A stretch of DNA of 64,000 nt from NCBI RefSeq assembly GCF_023277925.1, contig NZ_CP063832.1, positions 434,001-498,000 on the forward strand, given 5' to 3'. Of this stretch, positions 17,757 to 26,700 are shown one piece after another. How positions within the stretch are numbered: position 1 is the stretch's first letter; every line of letters starts with the position of its first letter. The translations under genes and the position numbers were made by a program. The notes below the pieces were generated by a model. It ran no database searches and was not told the origin of the DNA. It was given only the letters and a program-made list of their open reading frames with translations. The stretch is from Pseudomonas entomophila. GTDB lineage: Bacteria > Pseudomonadota > Gammaproteobacteria > Pseudomonadales > Pseudomonadaceae.

Positions 17757-20414
17757 ATGCGTACTGAACAACCGCAAGTGATCTACCTCAAGGACTATCA
17801 GGCTCCCGAGTACCTGATCGACGAGACCCACCTGACCTTCGAACTGTTCGAGGACCACACGCTGGTGCATGCGCAGTTGGTCATGCGCCGCAACCCCGAG
17901 CGCGGCGCCGGCCTGCCGCCGCTGGTGCTCGATGGCCAGCACCTGGAGCTGTTGAGCGTGCAGCTGGACGACCAGGCGCTGGACGCCAACGACTACCAGC
18001 TCGATGACGACAGCCTCACCGTGCAGCCCAAGGCCGAGCGCTTCACCCTCGACACCAGCGTGAAGATTCACCCGGAAAGCAACACCGCGCTGGAGGGCCT
18101 GTACAAGTCTGGCAAGATGTTCTGCACCCAGTGCGAGGCAGAGGGCTTCCGCAAGATTACCTACTACCTCGACCGCCCGGACGTGATGAGCACCTTCACC
18201 ACCACGGTGATCGCCGAGCAGCATCGCTACCCGGTGCTGCTGTCGAACGGCAACCCGGTGGGTGATGGCCCGGCCGAGAACGGCCGCCACTGGGCGACCT
18301 GGGAAGACCCGTTCAAGAAGCCGGCCTACCTGTTCGCCCTGGTGGCCGGTGATCTGTGGTGCGTCGAGAGCGAGTTCAACCGCCAGTCTGGCCGTGACGT
18401 GACCCTGCGCATCTATGTCGAGGAGGAAAACCTCGACAAGTGCGACCACGCCATGGTCAGCCTGAAGAAGTCGATGCGCTGGGACGAGGAAGTCTATGGT
18501 CGCGAGTACGACCTGGACATCTTCATGATCGTCGCGGTCAACGACTTCAACATGGGCGCCATGGAAAACAAGGGCCTGAACATCTTCAACTCCAGTTGCG
18601 TGCTGGCCCGCGCCGAGACCGCCACCGACGCCGCTCATCAGCGGGTCGAGGGCGTGGTCGCCCACGAGTACTTCCACAACTGGTCGGGCAACCGCGTGAC
18701 CTGCCGCGACTGGTTCCAGCTGTCGCTCAAGGAAGGCTTCACGGTGTACCGCGATGCCGAGTTCAGCGCCGACATGAACTCGCGCACGGTCAAGCGCATC
18801 GAGGACGTCGCCTACCTGCGCACCCACCAGTTCGCCGAGGATGCCGGCCCCATGGCCCACCCGGTACGCCCGGACAGCTTCATCGAGATCTCCAACTTCT
18901 ACACCTTGACCGTGTACGAGAAGGGCGCGGAGGTGGTGGGCATGGTCCACACCCTGCTGGGCGCCGATGGCTTCCGCAAGGGCAGCGACCTGTATTTCGA
19001 GCGTCACGATGGCCAGGCGGTGACCACTGACGATTTCATCAAGGCCATGGAAGACGCCAACGGTGTAGACCTGACCCAGTTCAAGCGCTGGTACAGCCAG
19101 GCCGGCACGCCGCGCCTGGAGGTCAGCGAGCAGTTTGACGCCGCCGCGCAGACCTACAGCCTGACCTTCCGCCAGAGCTGCCCGCCAACCCCGGACAAGG
19201 TCGAGAAGCTGCCATTCGTTATCCCGGTGGCACTGGGCCTGCTGGACGCCCAGGGCAACGACCTGCCACTGCGCCTGGCCGGCGAAGCGCAGGCCGTCGG
19301 CACTTCGCGGGTGTTGTCGGTGACCGAGGCCGAGCAGACTTTCACCTTCGAAGACATCACCGCCAAGCCACTGCCGTCGCTGCTGCGCGGCTTCAGTGCG
19401 CCGGTCAAGCTCAGCTTCCCGTACGACCGCGACCAGCTGATGTTCCTCATGCAGCACGACAGCGACGGCTTCAACCGCTGGGAAGCCGGCCAGCAGCTGT
19501 CGGTGCAAGTGCTGCAGGAACTGATCGGCCAGCACCAGCGTGGCGAAGCGCTGCAACTCGATCAGCGCCTGATCACCGCCCTGGGCACTGTTCTGGCCAA
19601 TGAGTCGCTGGACGCCGCCATGGTTGCCGAGATGCTGTCGCTGCCGGGCGAGGCTTACCTCACCGAGATCAGCCAGGTGGCCGACGTCGATGCCATCCAC
19701 GCCGCCCGCGAGTTCGCCCGCCAGCAGATCGCCGCGCAGCTGTTCGATGGCCTGTGGGCGCGCTACCAGGCGCACCGCGAGGTGTCGCGCAACACCCCTT
19801 ATGTCGCCGCGGCCGAGCACTTCGCCCGTCGCAGCCTGCAGAACATCGCCCTGTCGTACCTGATGCAGAGCGGCAAGCCGCAGGTGCTGGAAGCGGCCCT
19901 GGAGCAGTTCGAGCAGTGCGACAACATGACCGAACGCCTGACCGCCCTGGCGGTGCTGGTCAACTCGCCGTTCGAGGCCGAACGCGCCAGGGCCCTGGAA
20001 ACTTTCGCCGAGCACTTCAAGGACAATCCGCTGGTCATGGACCAGTGGTTCAGCGTGCAGGCGGCCAGCGCGCTGCCGGGTGGGCTGGCGCGGGTCAAGG
20101 CGCTGATGCAGCACCCGGCCTTCACCTTGAAGAACCCGAACAAGGTGCGGGCACTGGTCGGTGCCTTCGCCGGGCAGAACCTGGTCAACTTCCATGCCGT
20201 CGACGGTTCGGGCTACCGCTTCCTGGCGGACCTGGTGATCGAGCTCAATGCGCTTAACCCGCAGATTGCTTCGCGCCAACTGGCGCCGCTGACCCGCTGG
20301 CGCAAGTACGACGACAAGCGTCAGGCGCTGATGAAGGGCGAGCTGGAGCGGATTCTCGCTTCCGGGGCGCTGTCCAGCGATGTGTATGAGGTGGTGAGCA
20401 AGAGCCTGGCGTAA
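17757..20414 (+). CDS. pepN: Aminopeptidase N
   Basis: An 885-aa M1 zinc aminopeptidase that removes N-terminal residues from peptides in the cytoplasm. The exopeptidase motif GAMEN lies near residue 265 and the zinc site HEYFHNW (HExxH) near 302, with the third ligand Glu in LKEGFTVYRD 19 residues on. Length is close to E. coli PepN (870). It starts 12 bp after DUF2797, so it may be the last gene of the DUF1315-DUF2797-pepN run. A large inverted repeat follows the stop. Confidence 0.97.
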   Translation: MRTEQPQVIYLKDYQAPEYLIDETHLTFELFEDHTLVHAQLVMRRNPERGAGLPPLVLDGQHLELLSVQLDDQALDANDYQLDDDSLTVQPKAERFTLDTSVKIHPESNTALEGLYKSGKMFCTQCEAEGFRKITYYLDRPDVMSTFTTTVIAEQHRYPVLLSNGNPVGDGPAENGRHWATWEDPFKKPAYLFALVAGDLWCVESEFNRQSGRDVTLRIYVEEENLDKCDHAMVSLKKSMRWDEEVYGREYDLDIFMIVAVNDFNMGAMENKGLNIFNSSCVLARAETATDAAHQRVEGVVAHEYFHNWSGNRVTCRDWFQLSLKEGFTVYRDAEFSADMNSRTVKRIEDVAYLRTHQFAEDAGPMAHPVRPDSFIEISNFYTLTVYEKGAEVVGMVHTLLGADGFRKGSDLYFERHDGQAVTTDDFIKAMEDANGVDLTQFKRWYSQAGTPRLEVSEQFDAAAQTYSLTFRQSCPPTPDKVEKLPFVIPVALGLLDAQGNDLPLRLAGEAQAVGTSRVLSVTEAEQTFTFEDITAKPLPSLLRGFSAPVKLSFPYDRDQLMFLMQHDSDGFNRWEAGQQLSVQVLQELIGQHQRGEALQLDQRLITALGTVLANESLDAAMVAEMLSLPGEAYLTEISQVADVDAIHAAREFARQQIAAQLFDGLWARYQAHREVSRNTPYVAAAEHFARRSLQNIALSYLMQSGKPQVLEAALEQFEQCDNMTERLTALAVLVNSPFEAERARALETFAEHFKDNPLVMDQWFSVQAASALPGGLARVKALMQHPAFTLKNPNKVRALVGAFAGQNLVNFHAVDGSGYRFLADLVIELNALNPQIASRQLAPLTRWRKYDDKRQALMKGELERILASGALSSDVYEVVSKSLA

Positions 20415-20430
20415 ACCGGGCCCAATGCAA

Positions 20431-20493
20431 TCGCGGGGCAAGCCCGCTCCCACGCCACATTCGTGACGGCGTGGGAGCGGGCTTGCCCCGCGA
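20431..20493. repeat. Inverted repeat, GCGGGGCAAGCCCGCTCCCAC type
   Basis: Two long arms, TCGCGGGGCAAGCCCGCTCC and its complement GGAGCGGGCTTGCCCCGCGA, flank a short core (CACGCCACATTCGTGACGGCGTG). It could form a very stable hairpin and stop transcription from pepN. The same repeat class recurs at 55175-55262. Confidence 0.85.
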
Positions 20494-20650
20494 TGCTTTG
20501 GGTGGTTAACAAAACATAACGTCCCGCTCGTTGTGTTCTGTCGGACAATCCCGATAGCATGGCCCGAAGCTATTCCGGGGCTCTGGAACAGGGTTTTCGC
20601 AGTACCTGGCAATAGATTGACCCACCACAAGAACACAACAGGGGGCAGTC

Positions 20651-21667
20651 ATGAGAGAGCGGACAACGGTTCGCCATACGCTGGCAGCTGGCGCGATGCT
20701 GGCACTGGCGCTGGGTATCGGGGCAGGCAACGCCCTGGCGGCAGTGGCCGCCGAGCAATACTCGACCGAGTCGCCCAAGGCCAGCCAGAGCCTGCTGATC
20801 GGCGCCACCCACGCAGGCCAGCGCCTGGTGGTGGTCGGTGATCGCGGCCATATCCTGTTCTCCGACGACCAGGGCAAGACCTGGACGCAAGCTCGGGTAC
20901 CCACCCGGCAACTGCTCACCGCGGTGTTCTTCCTCGACGACAAGCGCGGCTGGGCCGTCGGCCACGATGCGCAGATCCTCGCCAGCATCGATGGCGGCGC
21001 GACCTGGAGCAAGCAGTTCGAAGACCTCTCCCGCGAAGCCCCGCTGCTCGACGTACGTTTCCTCGACCCGCAGCACGGTTTCGCCGTCGGCGCCTATGGC
21101 GCCTTGCTCGAAACCCTCGACGGTGGCCAGCGCTGGCAGGACGTCGCCGAGCGCCTGGACAACCCTGACCAACTGCACCTCAACGCCATCACCACGGTGA
21201 AGGACGCCGGCCTGTTCATCGTCGGCGAGCAGGGCAGCATGTTCCGCTCCAGCGACAACGGCCAGAGCTGGTCGAAAGTCGAAGGCCCCTACGAGGGCTC
21301 GCTGTTCGGCGTGATCGGCACCGCACAGCCCAACACCCTGCTGGCTTACGGCCTGCGTGGCAACCTGTTCCGCTCCACCGACTTTGGCGACACCTGGCAA
21401 CCGATCGAACTGCAGGCCGAACGCGGCCCGCTCGAATTCGGCCTGGCAAGCGCTACGCTTCTTGCAGACGGTAGCCTGGTGCTGGTCGGCAATGGCGGCA
21501 GCGTGCTGCGCAGTCATGACGACGGGCAGACCTTCAGCGTGCGTAACCGCGCCGATCGCATCGCCCTGGCCGGGGTCAGTGGCCTGGCCGGTGGTGGCCT
21601 GCTGCTGGTCGGGCAGGGTGGCGTGCACCTGGCCTCGGCCGATGGCACCGGGGAGGTGCGCCCATGA
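20651..21667 (+). CDS. YCF48-related beta-propeller protein
   Basis: A 338-aa exported protein with an N-terminal signal peptide (to about residue 31, ALAAVA). It consists of repeated BNR/YCF48 blades with 'S-x-D-x-G-x-T/S-W' Asp-box motifs, for example DDQGKTWTQ, SIDGGATWSK, SSDNGQSWSK and STDFGDTWQP. YCF48 proteins were first known as photosystem II assembly factors; in non-photosynthetic bacteria the homologues are often paired with RND-type permeases, as here. The stop overlaps the permease start (ATGA at 21664), so both are probably parts of one envelope system. Substrate unknown. Confidence 0.88.
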   Translation: MRERTTVRHTLAAGAMLALALGIGAGNALAAVAAEQYSTESPKASQSLLIGATHAGQRLVVVGDRGHILFSDDQGKTWTQARVPTRQLLTAVFFLDDKRGWAVGHDAQILASIDGGATWSKQFEDLSREAPLLDVRFLDPQHGFAVGAYGALLETLDGGQRWQDVAERLDNPDQLHLNAITTVKDAGLFIVGEQGSMFRSSDNGQSWSKVEGPYEGSLFGVIGTAQPNTLLAYGLRGNLFRSTDFGDTWQPIELQAERGPLEFGLASATLLADGSLVLVGNGGSVLRSHDDGQTFSVRNRADRIALAGVSGLAGGGLLLVGQGGVHLASADGTGEVRP

Positions 21668-24066
21668 CTAGCCGGGAGAGCATCGACATGCACCAGCAGC
21701 ACCACAAGGACAAGGCCACGCTGCTCGAGCGCCTGATCTTCAACAACCGCCCCGTGGTCATCGCCCTCTGCCTGCTGGTGAGTATCTTCCTGTTCTGGCA
21801 GGCCACGCAGATCCGCCCCTCCACCAGCTTCGAGAAGATGATCCCGCTGCAGCACCCGTTCATCGAACAGATGCTCGAGCACCGCAACGACCTGGCCAAC
21901 CTCGGCAACACCGTGCGAGTGTCGGTGGAGGCGGTCAACGGTGACATCTTCGACAAGGACTACATGGAGACACTGCGCCAGATCCACGACGAGGTGTTCT
22001 ACATCCCCGGCGTCGACCGTGCCGCCCTCAAGTCGTTGTGGAGCCCCAGCGTGCGCTGGAGCGAGGTCACCGAAGAGGGCTTCTCCGGCGGCGAGGTGAT
22101 CCCCAACACCTACAACGGCTCGCAGGACAGCCTCGACACGCTGCGCGACAACGTGCTCAAGTCGGGCCAGGTCGGGCGCCTGGTGGCCAACAACTTCAAG
22201 TCGAGCATCGTCGACATCCCGCTGCTGGAAAGCTTTCCCGACCCGCAGGACCCGGGCAAGCAGGTCAAGCTCGACTACCAGCAGTTCTCCCACCAGCTGG
22301 AAGAGAAGATCCGCGACAAGTTCCAGGCGCAGAACCCGAACGTGAAGATCCACATCGTCGGCTTCGCGAAAAAGGTCGGCGACCTGATCGACGGCCTGGT
22401 GATGGTGGCGATGTTCTTCGGCGTGGCCCTGGTGATCACCTGGGCGCTGCTGTACTGGTTCACCTGGTGCATCCGCAGCACCATCGCCGTGCTCATCACC
22501 ACCCTGGTGGCGGTGGTCTGGCAGTTGGGGCTGATGCACGCGGTGGGCTTCGGGCTTGATCCGTACTCGATGCTGGTGCCGTTCCTGATCTTCGCCATCG
22601 GCATCTCCCACGGGGTGCAGAAAATCAACGGCATCGCCCTGCAATCGAGTGACGCCGACAACGCCCTGACCGCCGCGCGGCGTACGTTCCGCCAGTTGTT
22701 CCTGCCGGGGATGATCGCCATCCTCGCCGACGCCGTCGGCTTCATCACCCTGTTGATCATCGACATCGGGGTGATCCGCGAGCTGGCCATCGGCGCCTCG
22801 ATCGGCGTGGCCGTGATTGTCTTCACCAACCTGATCCTGCTGCCCGTGGCGATCAGCTATGTCGGCATCAGCCAGAAGGCCATCGCCCGCAGCAAGAAAG
22901 ACGCCACCCGCGAGCATCCGTTCTGGCGCCTGCTGGCCAATTTCGCCAGCCCCAAAGTGGCGCCGGTGTCGGTGGTGCTGGCCCTGCTGGCCTTCGCCGG
23001 CGGCTTCTGGTACAGCCAGAACCTGAAGATCGGCGACCTCGACCAGGGCGCGCCGGAGCTGCGCCCGGACTCGCGCTACAACCAGGACAACAGCTTCATC
23101 ATCAACAACTACTCCACCAGCTCCGACGTACTGGTGATCATGGTCAAGACCCCGGCCGAGCAGTGCTCGATCCACTCGACCATGGCACCGATCGACGAGT
23201 TGATGTGGACCATGGACAACACCCCCGGGGTGCAGTCGACCATCTCCCTGGTGACCGTGTCGAAGCAGGTCATCAAGGGCATGAACGAGGGCAGCCTGAA
23301 ATGGGAGACGCTGTCGCGCAACCCGGACATCCTCAACAACTCCATCGCCCGCGCCGACGGCCTGTACAACGCCGACTGTTCGCTGGCGCCGGTACTGGTG
23401 TTTCTCAACGACCACAAGGCCGAAACCCTGGAGCGGGTCACCGCGGCAGCCAAGGCCTTTGCCGACAGCCACAACAAGGAAGGGCTGCAATTCCTCCTGG
23501 CGGCAGGTAACGCCGGCATCGAGGCGGCCACCAACGAGGTGATCAAGTCGGCCGAGCTGACCATCCTCATCCTTGTCTACATCTGCGTGGCGGTGATGTG
23601 CATGATCACTTTCCGCTCCTTCGCCGCGACCTTGTGCATCGTCCTGCCGCTGGTGCTGACTTCGGTGCTGGGCAACGCACTGATGGCGTTCATGGGCATC
23701 GGCGTCAAGGTCGCCACCTTGCCGGTGGTGGCGCTGGGCGTGGGCATCGGCGTGGACTACGGCATCTACATCTACAGCCGCCTGGAAAGCTTCCTGCGTG
23801 CCGGCCTGCCGTTGCAGGAGGCCTACTACGAGACCCTGCGCTCCACCGGCAAGGCGGTACTGTTCACCGGCCTGTGCCTGGCCATCGGCGTGTGCACCTG
23901 GATCTTCTCGGCCATCAAGTTCCAGGCCGACATGGGCCTGATGCTGACCTTCATGTTGCTGTGGAACATGTTCGGCGCCTTGTGGCTGCTGCCGGCGCTG
24001 GCACGGTTCCTGATCAAGCCGGGCAAGCTGGCGGGCAAGGAGGGCGGCTCGATCTTCGCCCATTGA
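21664..24066 (+). CDS. RND/MMPL-type transporter permease
   Basis: An 800-aa inner-membrane protein of the RND superfamily (MMPL/HAE3-like, not the large AcrB type). After a short cytosolic start, one helix (~35-50) is followed by a periplasmic loop, a block of about five helices (~235-400), another helix near 440, a second periplasmic loop with a few Cys, and a final helix block (~635-790). The pseudo-twofold pattern is characteristic. Members export lipids, hopanoids or other hydrophobic compounds. Overlap with the YCF48 gene implies joint work. Start at 21664 fits coupling; a second Met at 21688 is possible. Confidence 0.9.
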   Translation: MTSRESIDMHQQHHKDKATLLERLIFNNRPVVIALCLLVSIFLFWQATQIRPSTSFEKMIPLQHPFIEQMLEHRNDLANLGNTVRVSVEAVNGDIFDKDYMETLRQIHDEVFYIPGVDRAALKSLWSPSVRWSEVTEEGFSGGEVIPNTYNGSQDSLDTLRDNVLKSGQVGRLVANNFKSSIVDIPLLESFPDPQDPGKQVKLDYQQFSHQLEEKIRDKFQAQNPNVKIHIVGFAKKVGDLIDGLVMVAMFFGVALVITWALLYWFTWCIRSTIAVLITTLVAVVWQLGLMHAVGFGLDPYSMLVPFLIFAIGISHGVQKINGIALQSSDADNALTAARRTFRQLFLPGMIAILADAVGFITLLIIDIGVIRELAIGASIGVAVIVFTNLILLPVAISYVGISQKAIARSKKDATREHPFWRLLANFASPKVAPVSVVLALLAFAGGFWYSQNLKIGDLDQGAPELRPDSRYNQDNSFIINNYSTSSDVLVIMVKTPAEQCSIHSTMAPIDELMWTMDNTPGVQSTISLVTVSKQVIKGMNEGSLKWETLSRNPDILNNSIARADGLYNADCSLAPVLVFLNDHKAETLERVTAAAKAFADSHNKEGLQFLLAAGNAGIEAATNEVIKSAELTILILVYICVAVMCMITFRSFAATLCIVLPLVLTSVLGNALMAFMGIGVKVATLPVVALGVGIGVDYGIYIYSRLESFLRAGLPLQEAYYETLRSTGKAVLFTGLCLAIGVCTWIFSAIKFQADMGLMLTFMLLWNMFGALWLLPALARFLIKPGKLAGKEGGSIFAH

Positions 24067-24094
24067 AGGTTTGCGGTCGGCTCCTACGGGTCAT

Positions 24095-24120
24095 TGTAGG
24101 GGCCGGCTTGCCGGCGAACC
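24095..24120. repeat. Half REP-like sequence
   Basis: TGTAGGGGCCGGCTTGCCGGCGAACC resembles one arm of the 'GCCGGCTTGCCGGCGAA' repeat class also seen near 39682 and 51657. It lies in the leader of the DUF5629 gene; a TATAAT hexamer follows at 24125-24130. Confidence 0.55.
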
Positions 24121-24158
24121 CGGCTATAATGGCCACCTTTTGTTCCCCAGGTGCCCCC

Positions 24159-24446
24159 ATGACCCTCGCCACTGCCCTCGAATCCTGTGACATGCTCCTG
24201 ATCGACGGCCTGCACGCTTTCGACTTCACCTTCGACGAAACCGGCCTGACCATCGAATGCATGGACGGCCGCCAGTTGCGCCGCTGGGCTTTCACCCCCG
24301 ACCAGGTCGCTGCCGCCATGGGCGCGGGTGATGACTGGACCCTGAGCAGTGCCGACGGCGAGCATCGTCTAGTCTGTATGAGTGCCTTTCGCGCCCCGGA
24401 TGAAGAAGACGATGAACTGGAAATGGACGCGCCTGCTGACCGCTAG
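24159..24446 (+). CDS. DUF5629 family protein
   Basis: A 95-aa acidic protein, which I recall as the pseudomonad DUF5629 family, with a strongly acidic C-terminus (DEEDDELEMD). The start at ATG 24159 has CCCCAGGTGCC upstream. Its last 47 bases overlap the start of the next gene in another frame. TATAAT at 24125-24130 may be a -10 box, although no clear -35 lies 17 bp before it. Function unknown. Confidence 0.75.
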   Translation: MTLATALESCDMLLIDGLHAFDFTFDETGLTIECMDGRQLRRWAFTPDQVAAAMGAGDDWTLSSADGEHRLVCMSAFRAPDEEDDELEMDAPADR

Positions 24447-25539
24447 CCTGATGACCCTGATGATCGACGCCCATGCAGCGACTTTGTTGGTGGGCAGCTA
24501 TACCGATGGCGGCAGCCAGGGAATCTATCGCTACGATTTCGATGAGCGCGCTGGCCAGATCGCCACTCAGCCACAGCAAGTGGTCAAGAGCGTCAGCCCC
24601 TCATGGTTGGTGCTGTCAGCCGACCAGCGCCTGCTGTTCGCGGTCAACGAAACGCCGCAGGGCCATGCCAGCAGCTTCTCGCTGAGCAAGAAAGGCGAGA
24701 TCAAGCCGCTGAACCAGGTGCCCAGCCAGGGCGACGAGCCGACCCACGCCAGCCTAAGTCACGACCAGCGCTACCTGTTCGTCGCCAATTACGCCGTCGC
24801 CCCCGACCCGGGTGGCAGCCTGGTGGTGATCCCGGTGGCGAAGGACGGCAAGCTCAAGCCGGCAGTGCAGCAGGAACGGCACAAGCCCAGTGGCGTGAAC
24901 CCCGAGCGCCAGGCCGGTGCCCATGTGCATTCTCTGGTGCCGTCACCCGATGGGCGTCACCTCTACGCCTGCGACCTGGGCGCGGACAAGGTATTCATCT
25001 ACCGCTACGATGGCGCCAGCACCGAGCATCCGCTGAGCCCGGCGATCCCGGCCTCGGTCAGCCTGCCACCCGGCAGCGGGCCTCGGCACTTGCTGTTCGA
25101 CGCCAAGGGGCGGCATGCCTATCTGACTCTGGAGATGAGCGCCGAAGTGGTGGTGTTCGATGTACAGGACGGCGCCTTGGTCGAACGCCAGCGCCTGCCG
25201 CTGACCGAGCTCAAGGACGTTGCGGCCAAGGCCGCTGGCGGCTTGCACCTGTCGGCCGATGGCCGTTTCCTCTATGTGAGCAATCGCGGTACGGCCAATG
25301 AGATCGTGGTGTATGCCGTGGGCAAGGACGATGGTCAGCTCAGCGTGTTGCAGCGGCGTTCGGTGGAGGGCGACCATCCTCGTGAGTTCGCCCTGGACCC
25401 CAGCGGCAACTTCTTGCTGGTGGCCAACCAGAAGAGCAACCAGATTGTCGTCATGCACCGGGATCCGCGTAGCGGCAAGCTCGGCGACACCGTGCAGAAG
25501 TTTGCCCAGCCAGCACCCTCGGACCTCAAATTCCTGTAG
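24400..25539 (+). CDS. Lactonase family protein (seven-bladed propeller), exported
   Basis: A ~379-aa protein of the YbhE/Pgl family of 6-phosphogluconolactonase-like beta-propellers. An N-terminal signal peptide ending in IDAHA-A predicts export to the periplasm, unlike cytoplasmic Pgl; this suggests it acts on an external lactone or is not a 6-phosphogluconolactonase. Family motifs such as LLVGSYTDG, SPSWLVLS, GAHVHSLVPSPDGRHLY and GPRHLLFDAKG are present. I start at ATG 24400; ATG 24412 and 24382 are options. It overlaps DUF5629 by 47 bp. Its TAG stop lies inside a REP element (CTGTAGGAGC). Confidence 0.85.
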   Translation: MKKTMNWKWTRLLTASLMTLMIDAHAATLLVGSYTDGGSQGIYRYDFDERAGQIATQPQQVVKSVSPSWLVLSADQRLLFAVNETPQGHASSFSLSKKGEIKPLNQVPSQGDEPTHASLSHDQRYLFVANYAVAPDPGGSLVVIPVAKDGKLKPAVQQERHKPSGVNPERQAGAHVHSLVPSPDGRHLYACDLGADKVFIYRYDGASTEHPLSPAIPASVSLPPGSGPRHLLFDAKGRHAYLTLEMSAEVVVFDVQDGALVERQRLPLTELKDVAAKAAGGLHLSADGRFLYVSNRGTANEIVVYAVGKDDGQLSVLQRRSVEGDHPREFALDPSGNFLLVANQKSNQIVVMHRDPRSGKLGDTVQKFAQPAPSDLKFL

Positions 25540-25617
25540 GAGCGGCTTCAGCCGCGAAGCAATCGACGCGGTGTCAGGCACCGGCTTCGCCGGTGTGCGC
25601 GGCTAAAGCTCCTACAG
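25535..25617. repeat. REP-type inverted repeat overlapping a stop codon
   Basis: From TGTAGGAGCGGCTTCAGCCG to CGGCTAAAGCTCCTACA, with an inner CCGGCTTCGCCGG hairpin. The first five bases include the TAG stop of the lactonase gene. Confidence 0.85.
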
Positions 25618-25766
25618 AGGCCGCCAGCGCTGCACCTTCCAATTATCGATGACCGTGATAGTCGCTACTGCCGCAATGAATTTCTGTGGGCGAGCCCATC
25701 GGCGTAAGTTTTGACCCAAGGCCCCGACGGGCCACTGTCAAACCACCTGATGTCGAGGACCGCCCC

Positions 25767-25943
25767 ATGAACTTCAATCTCTTCCCGGTCATTGCCGCCT
25801 CCGCCATTTCCGCTTCTGTCGTATTGCCAGCCCACGCCCAGGTGGAGTCGAGTGGCAAGGTGTCGAGCACCCACAGCTACACCCAGAAGTACCTGCAACA
25901 GAGCGCGCACTTCCACGCCGCCCTGAGCAAACACTCCAATTGA
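25767..25943 (+). CDS. Small secreted protein (58 aa)
   Basis: A 58-residue ORF with a convincing signal peptide: MNFNLF, a hydrophobic core, and a VLPAHA-Q cleavage site near residue 24. The mature ~34 residues are hydrophilic with Ser, Gln and His (HSYTQKYLQQ). GAGGA lies 8-12 bases before ATG 25767. It would be a free periplasmic or secreted peptide. I know of no function. It sits between the lactonase gene's REP and a second tiny ORF. Confidence 0.65.
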   Translation: MNFNLFPVIAASAISASVVLPAHAQVESSGKVSSTHSYTQKYLQQSAHFHAALSKHSN

Positions 25944-26024
25944 ATGTGTAAAGGCATTGGTAATAGCACAAAGCCATGTGATTTAATTTGACGCTGTATT
26001 TTTGACTCGCCAAAGGGGCAGATC

Positions 26025-26087
26025 ATGATGTGGCGTATCACGGCGGTAGTGCTGTTGTTGATGTCCGCGCCCATCCTGGCGCTTTGA
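26025..26087 (+). CDS. Tiny membrane peptide ORF (20 aa)
   Basis: A 20-residue frame (MMWRITAVVLLLMSAPILAL) with a strong ribosome site AAGGGGCAG just upstream. The peptide is one hydrophobic segment with a single Arg near the start, so it would insert in the membrane. No Ser/Thr-rich tail or known toxin signature is seen. It could also be noise; conservation or ribosome profiling would decide. Confidence 0.35.
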   Translation: MMWRITAVVLLLMSAPILAL

Positions 26088-26100
26088 GCAGCAAGCTGTC

Positions 26101-26700
26101 TCACTTGGCCATCACGGCCTTGAACAGCGCCGACGCCAGCCAGCCCTGCAACCAGCTCCGCAGCCGCGGATAAGCCGCCTCGGCGAACCACTCGGGTTCG
26201 ACCCCGGCAAACTGGCGCACCAAGGGCAACAAGGCGGCATCGGCCAGGCTTGGGTGGTCGGCGAACAGGTACGATCGACCATTGAGCAGCGCCTCGAGCT
26301 CCGCCAGCCACGGTTCAGCCTGCTGCCGGTAATGCGCCCGTGTGTGTTCGGGGTAGCGCTCGGCATATTTGTACAAGTTCACCTGCGCCTTGAACGTGCT
26401 GTCGTTGCGTGCGATCAGGGTATCGGCCTGGCGCGCCGCCGCAGGATCGGCCTGCAGGCGCCAGTCCTCCGGGTCGTGCTGGTCGAGTGCCCAGCGCATG
26501 ATGTCCAGGCTTTCCTCCAGCACGCCATCCCCGGTGTCGAGCACCGGCACTGTGCCCTTGGGCGACAGCGCCAGCAGTTCGGGGGGCTTCTCTTTCATCT
26601 TCACTTCATGGACCTGCACATTGCACCCGGCATAGCGCAGGGCCAGGCGCGCACGCATGGCCCAGGGGCAGCGGCGAAACGAGTAGAGGATCACCCGCAC
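26101..26700 (-). CDS. Glutathione S-transferase family protein
   Basis: A 199-aa protein with an N-terminal thioredoxin-like domain (LYSFRRCPWAMRARLAL, with Cys near residue 11 in a CPWA motif) and 'GTVPVLDTGDGVLEESLDI' glutathione-contact segments, plus a helical C-terminal domain. The CPxx motif places it near glutaredoxin-2/omega-like GSTs, which act by thiol chemistry rather than Ser/Tyr activation. Its start overlaps the end of sbcC by 10 bp on the same strand, so it is the last gene of an sbcD-sbcC-GST operon. Confidence 0.88.
   Translation of the reverse strand: MRVILYSFRRCPWAMRARLALRYAGCNVQVHEVKMKEKPPELLALSPKGTVPVLDTGDGVLEESLDIMRWALDQHDPEDWRLQADPAAARQADTLIARNDSTFKAQVNLYKYAERYPEHTRAHYRQQAEPWLAELEALLNGRSYLFADHPSLADAALLPLVRQFAGVEPEWFAEAAYPRLRSWLQGWLASALFKAVMAK

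Noticed and set aside
20531..20560. TTGTGT-N18-TAGCAT as promoter of the YCF48-RND pair
   Set aside because: Plausible, but weak matches and an 18-bp spacer; not enough to list as a feature.
17262..20636. A 1124-codon open frame on the minus strand opposite pepN and the DUF2797 gene
   Set aside because: The plus strand encodes intact PepN with all motifs. The antisense frame is His/Leu/Val-Gly-rich low-complexity sequence typical of shadows in GC-rich DNA and has no domain.
21514..24063. An 849-codon minus-strand frame opposite the RND permease
   Set aside because: His/Asp/Gln-rich shadow without recognisable motifs; the plus-strand permease has clear membrane topology.
24125..24130. TATAAT before the DUF5629 gene as a full promoter
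   Set aside because: The -10 is perfect, but no acceptable -35 lies 16-18 bp upstream; kept only as a note.
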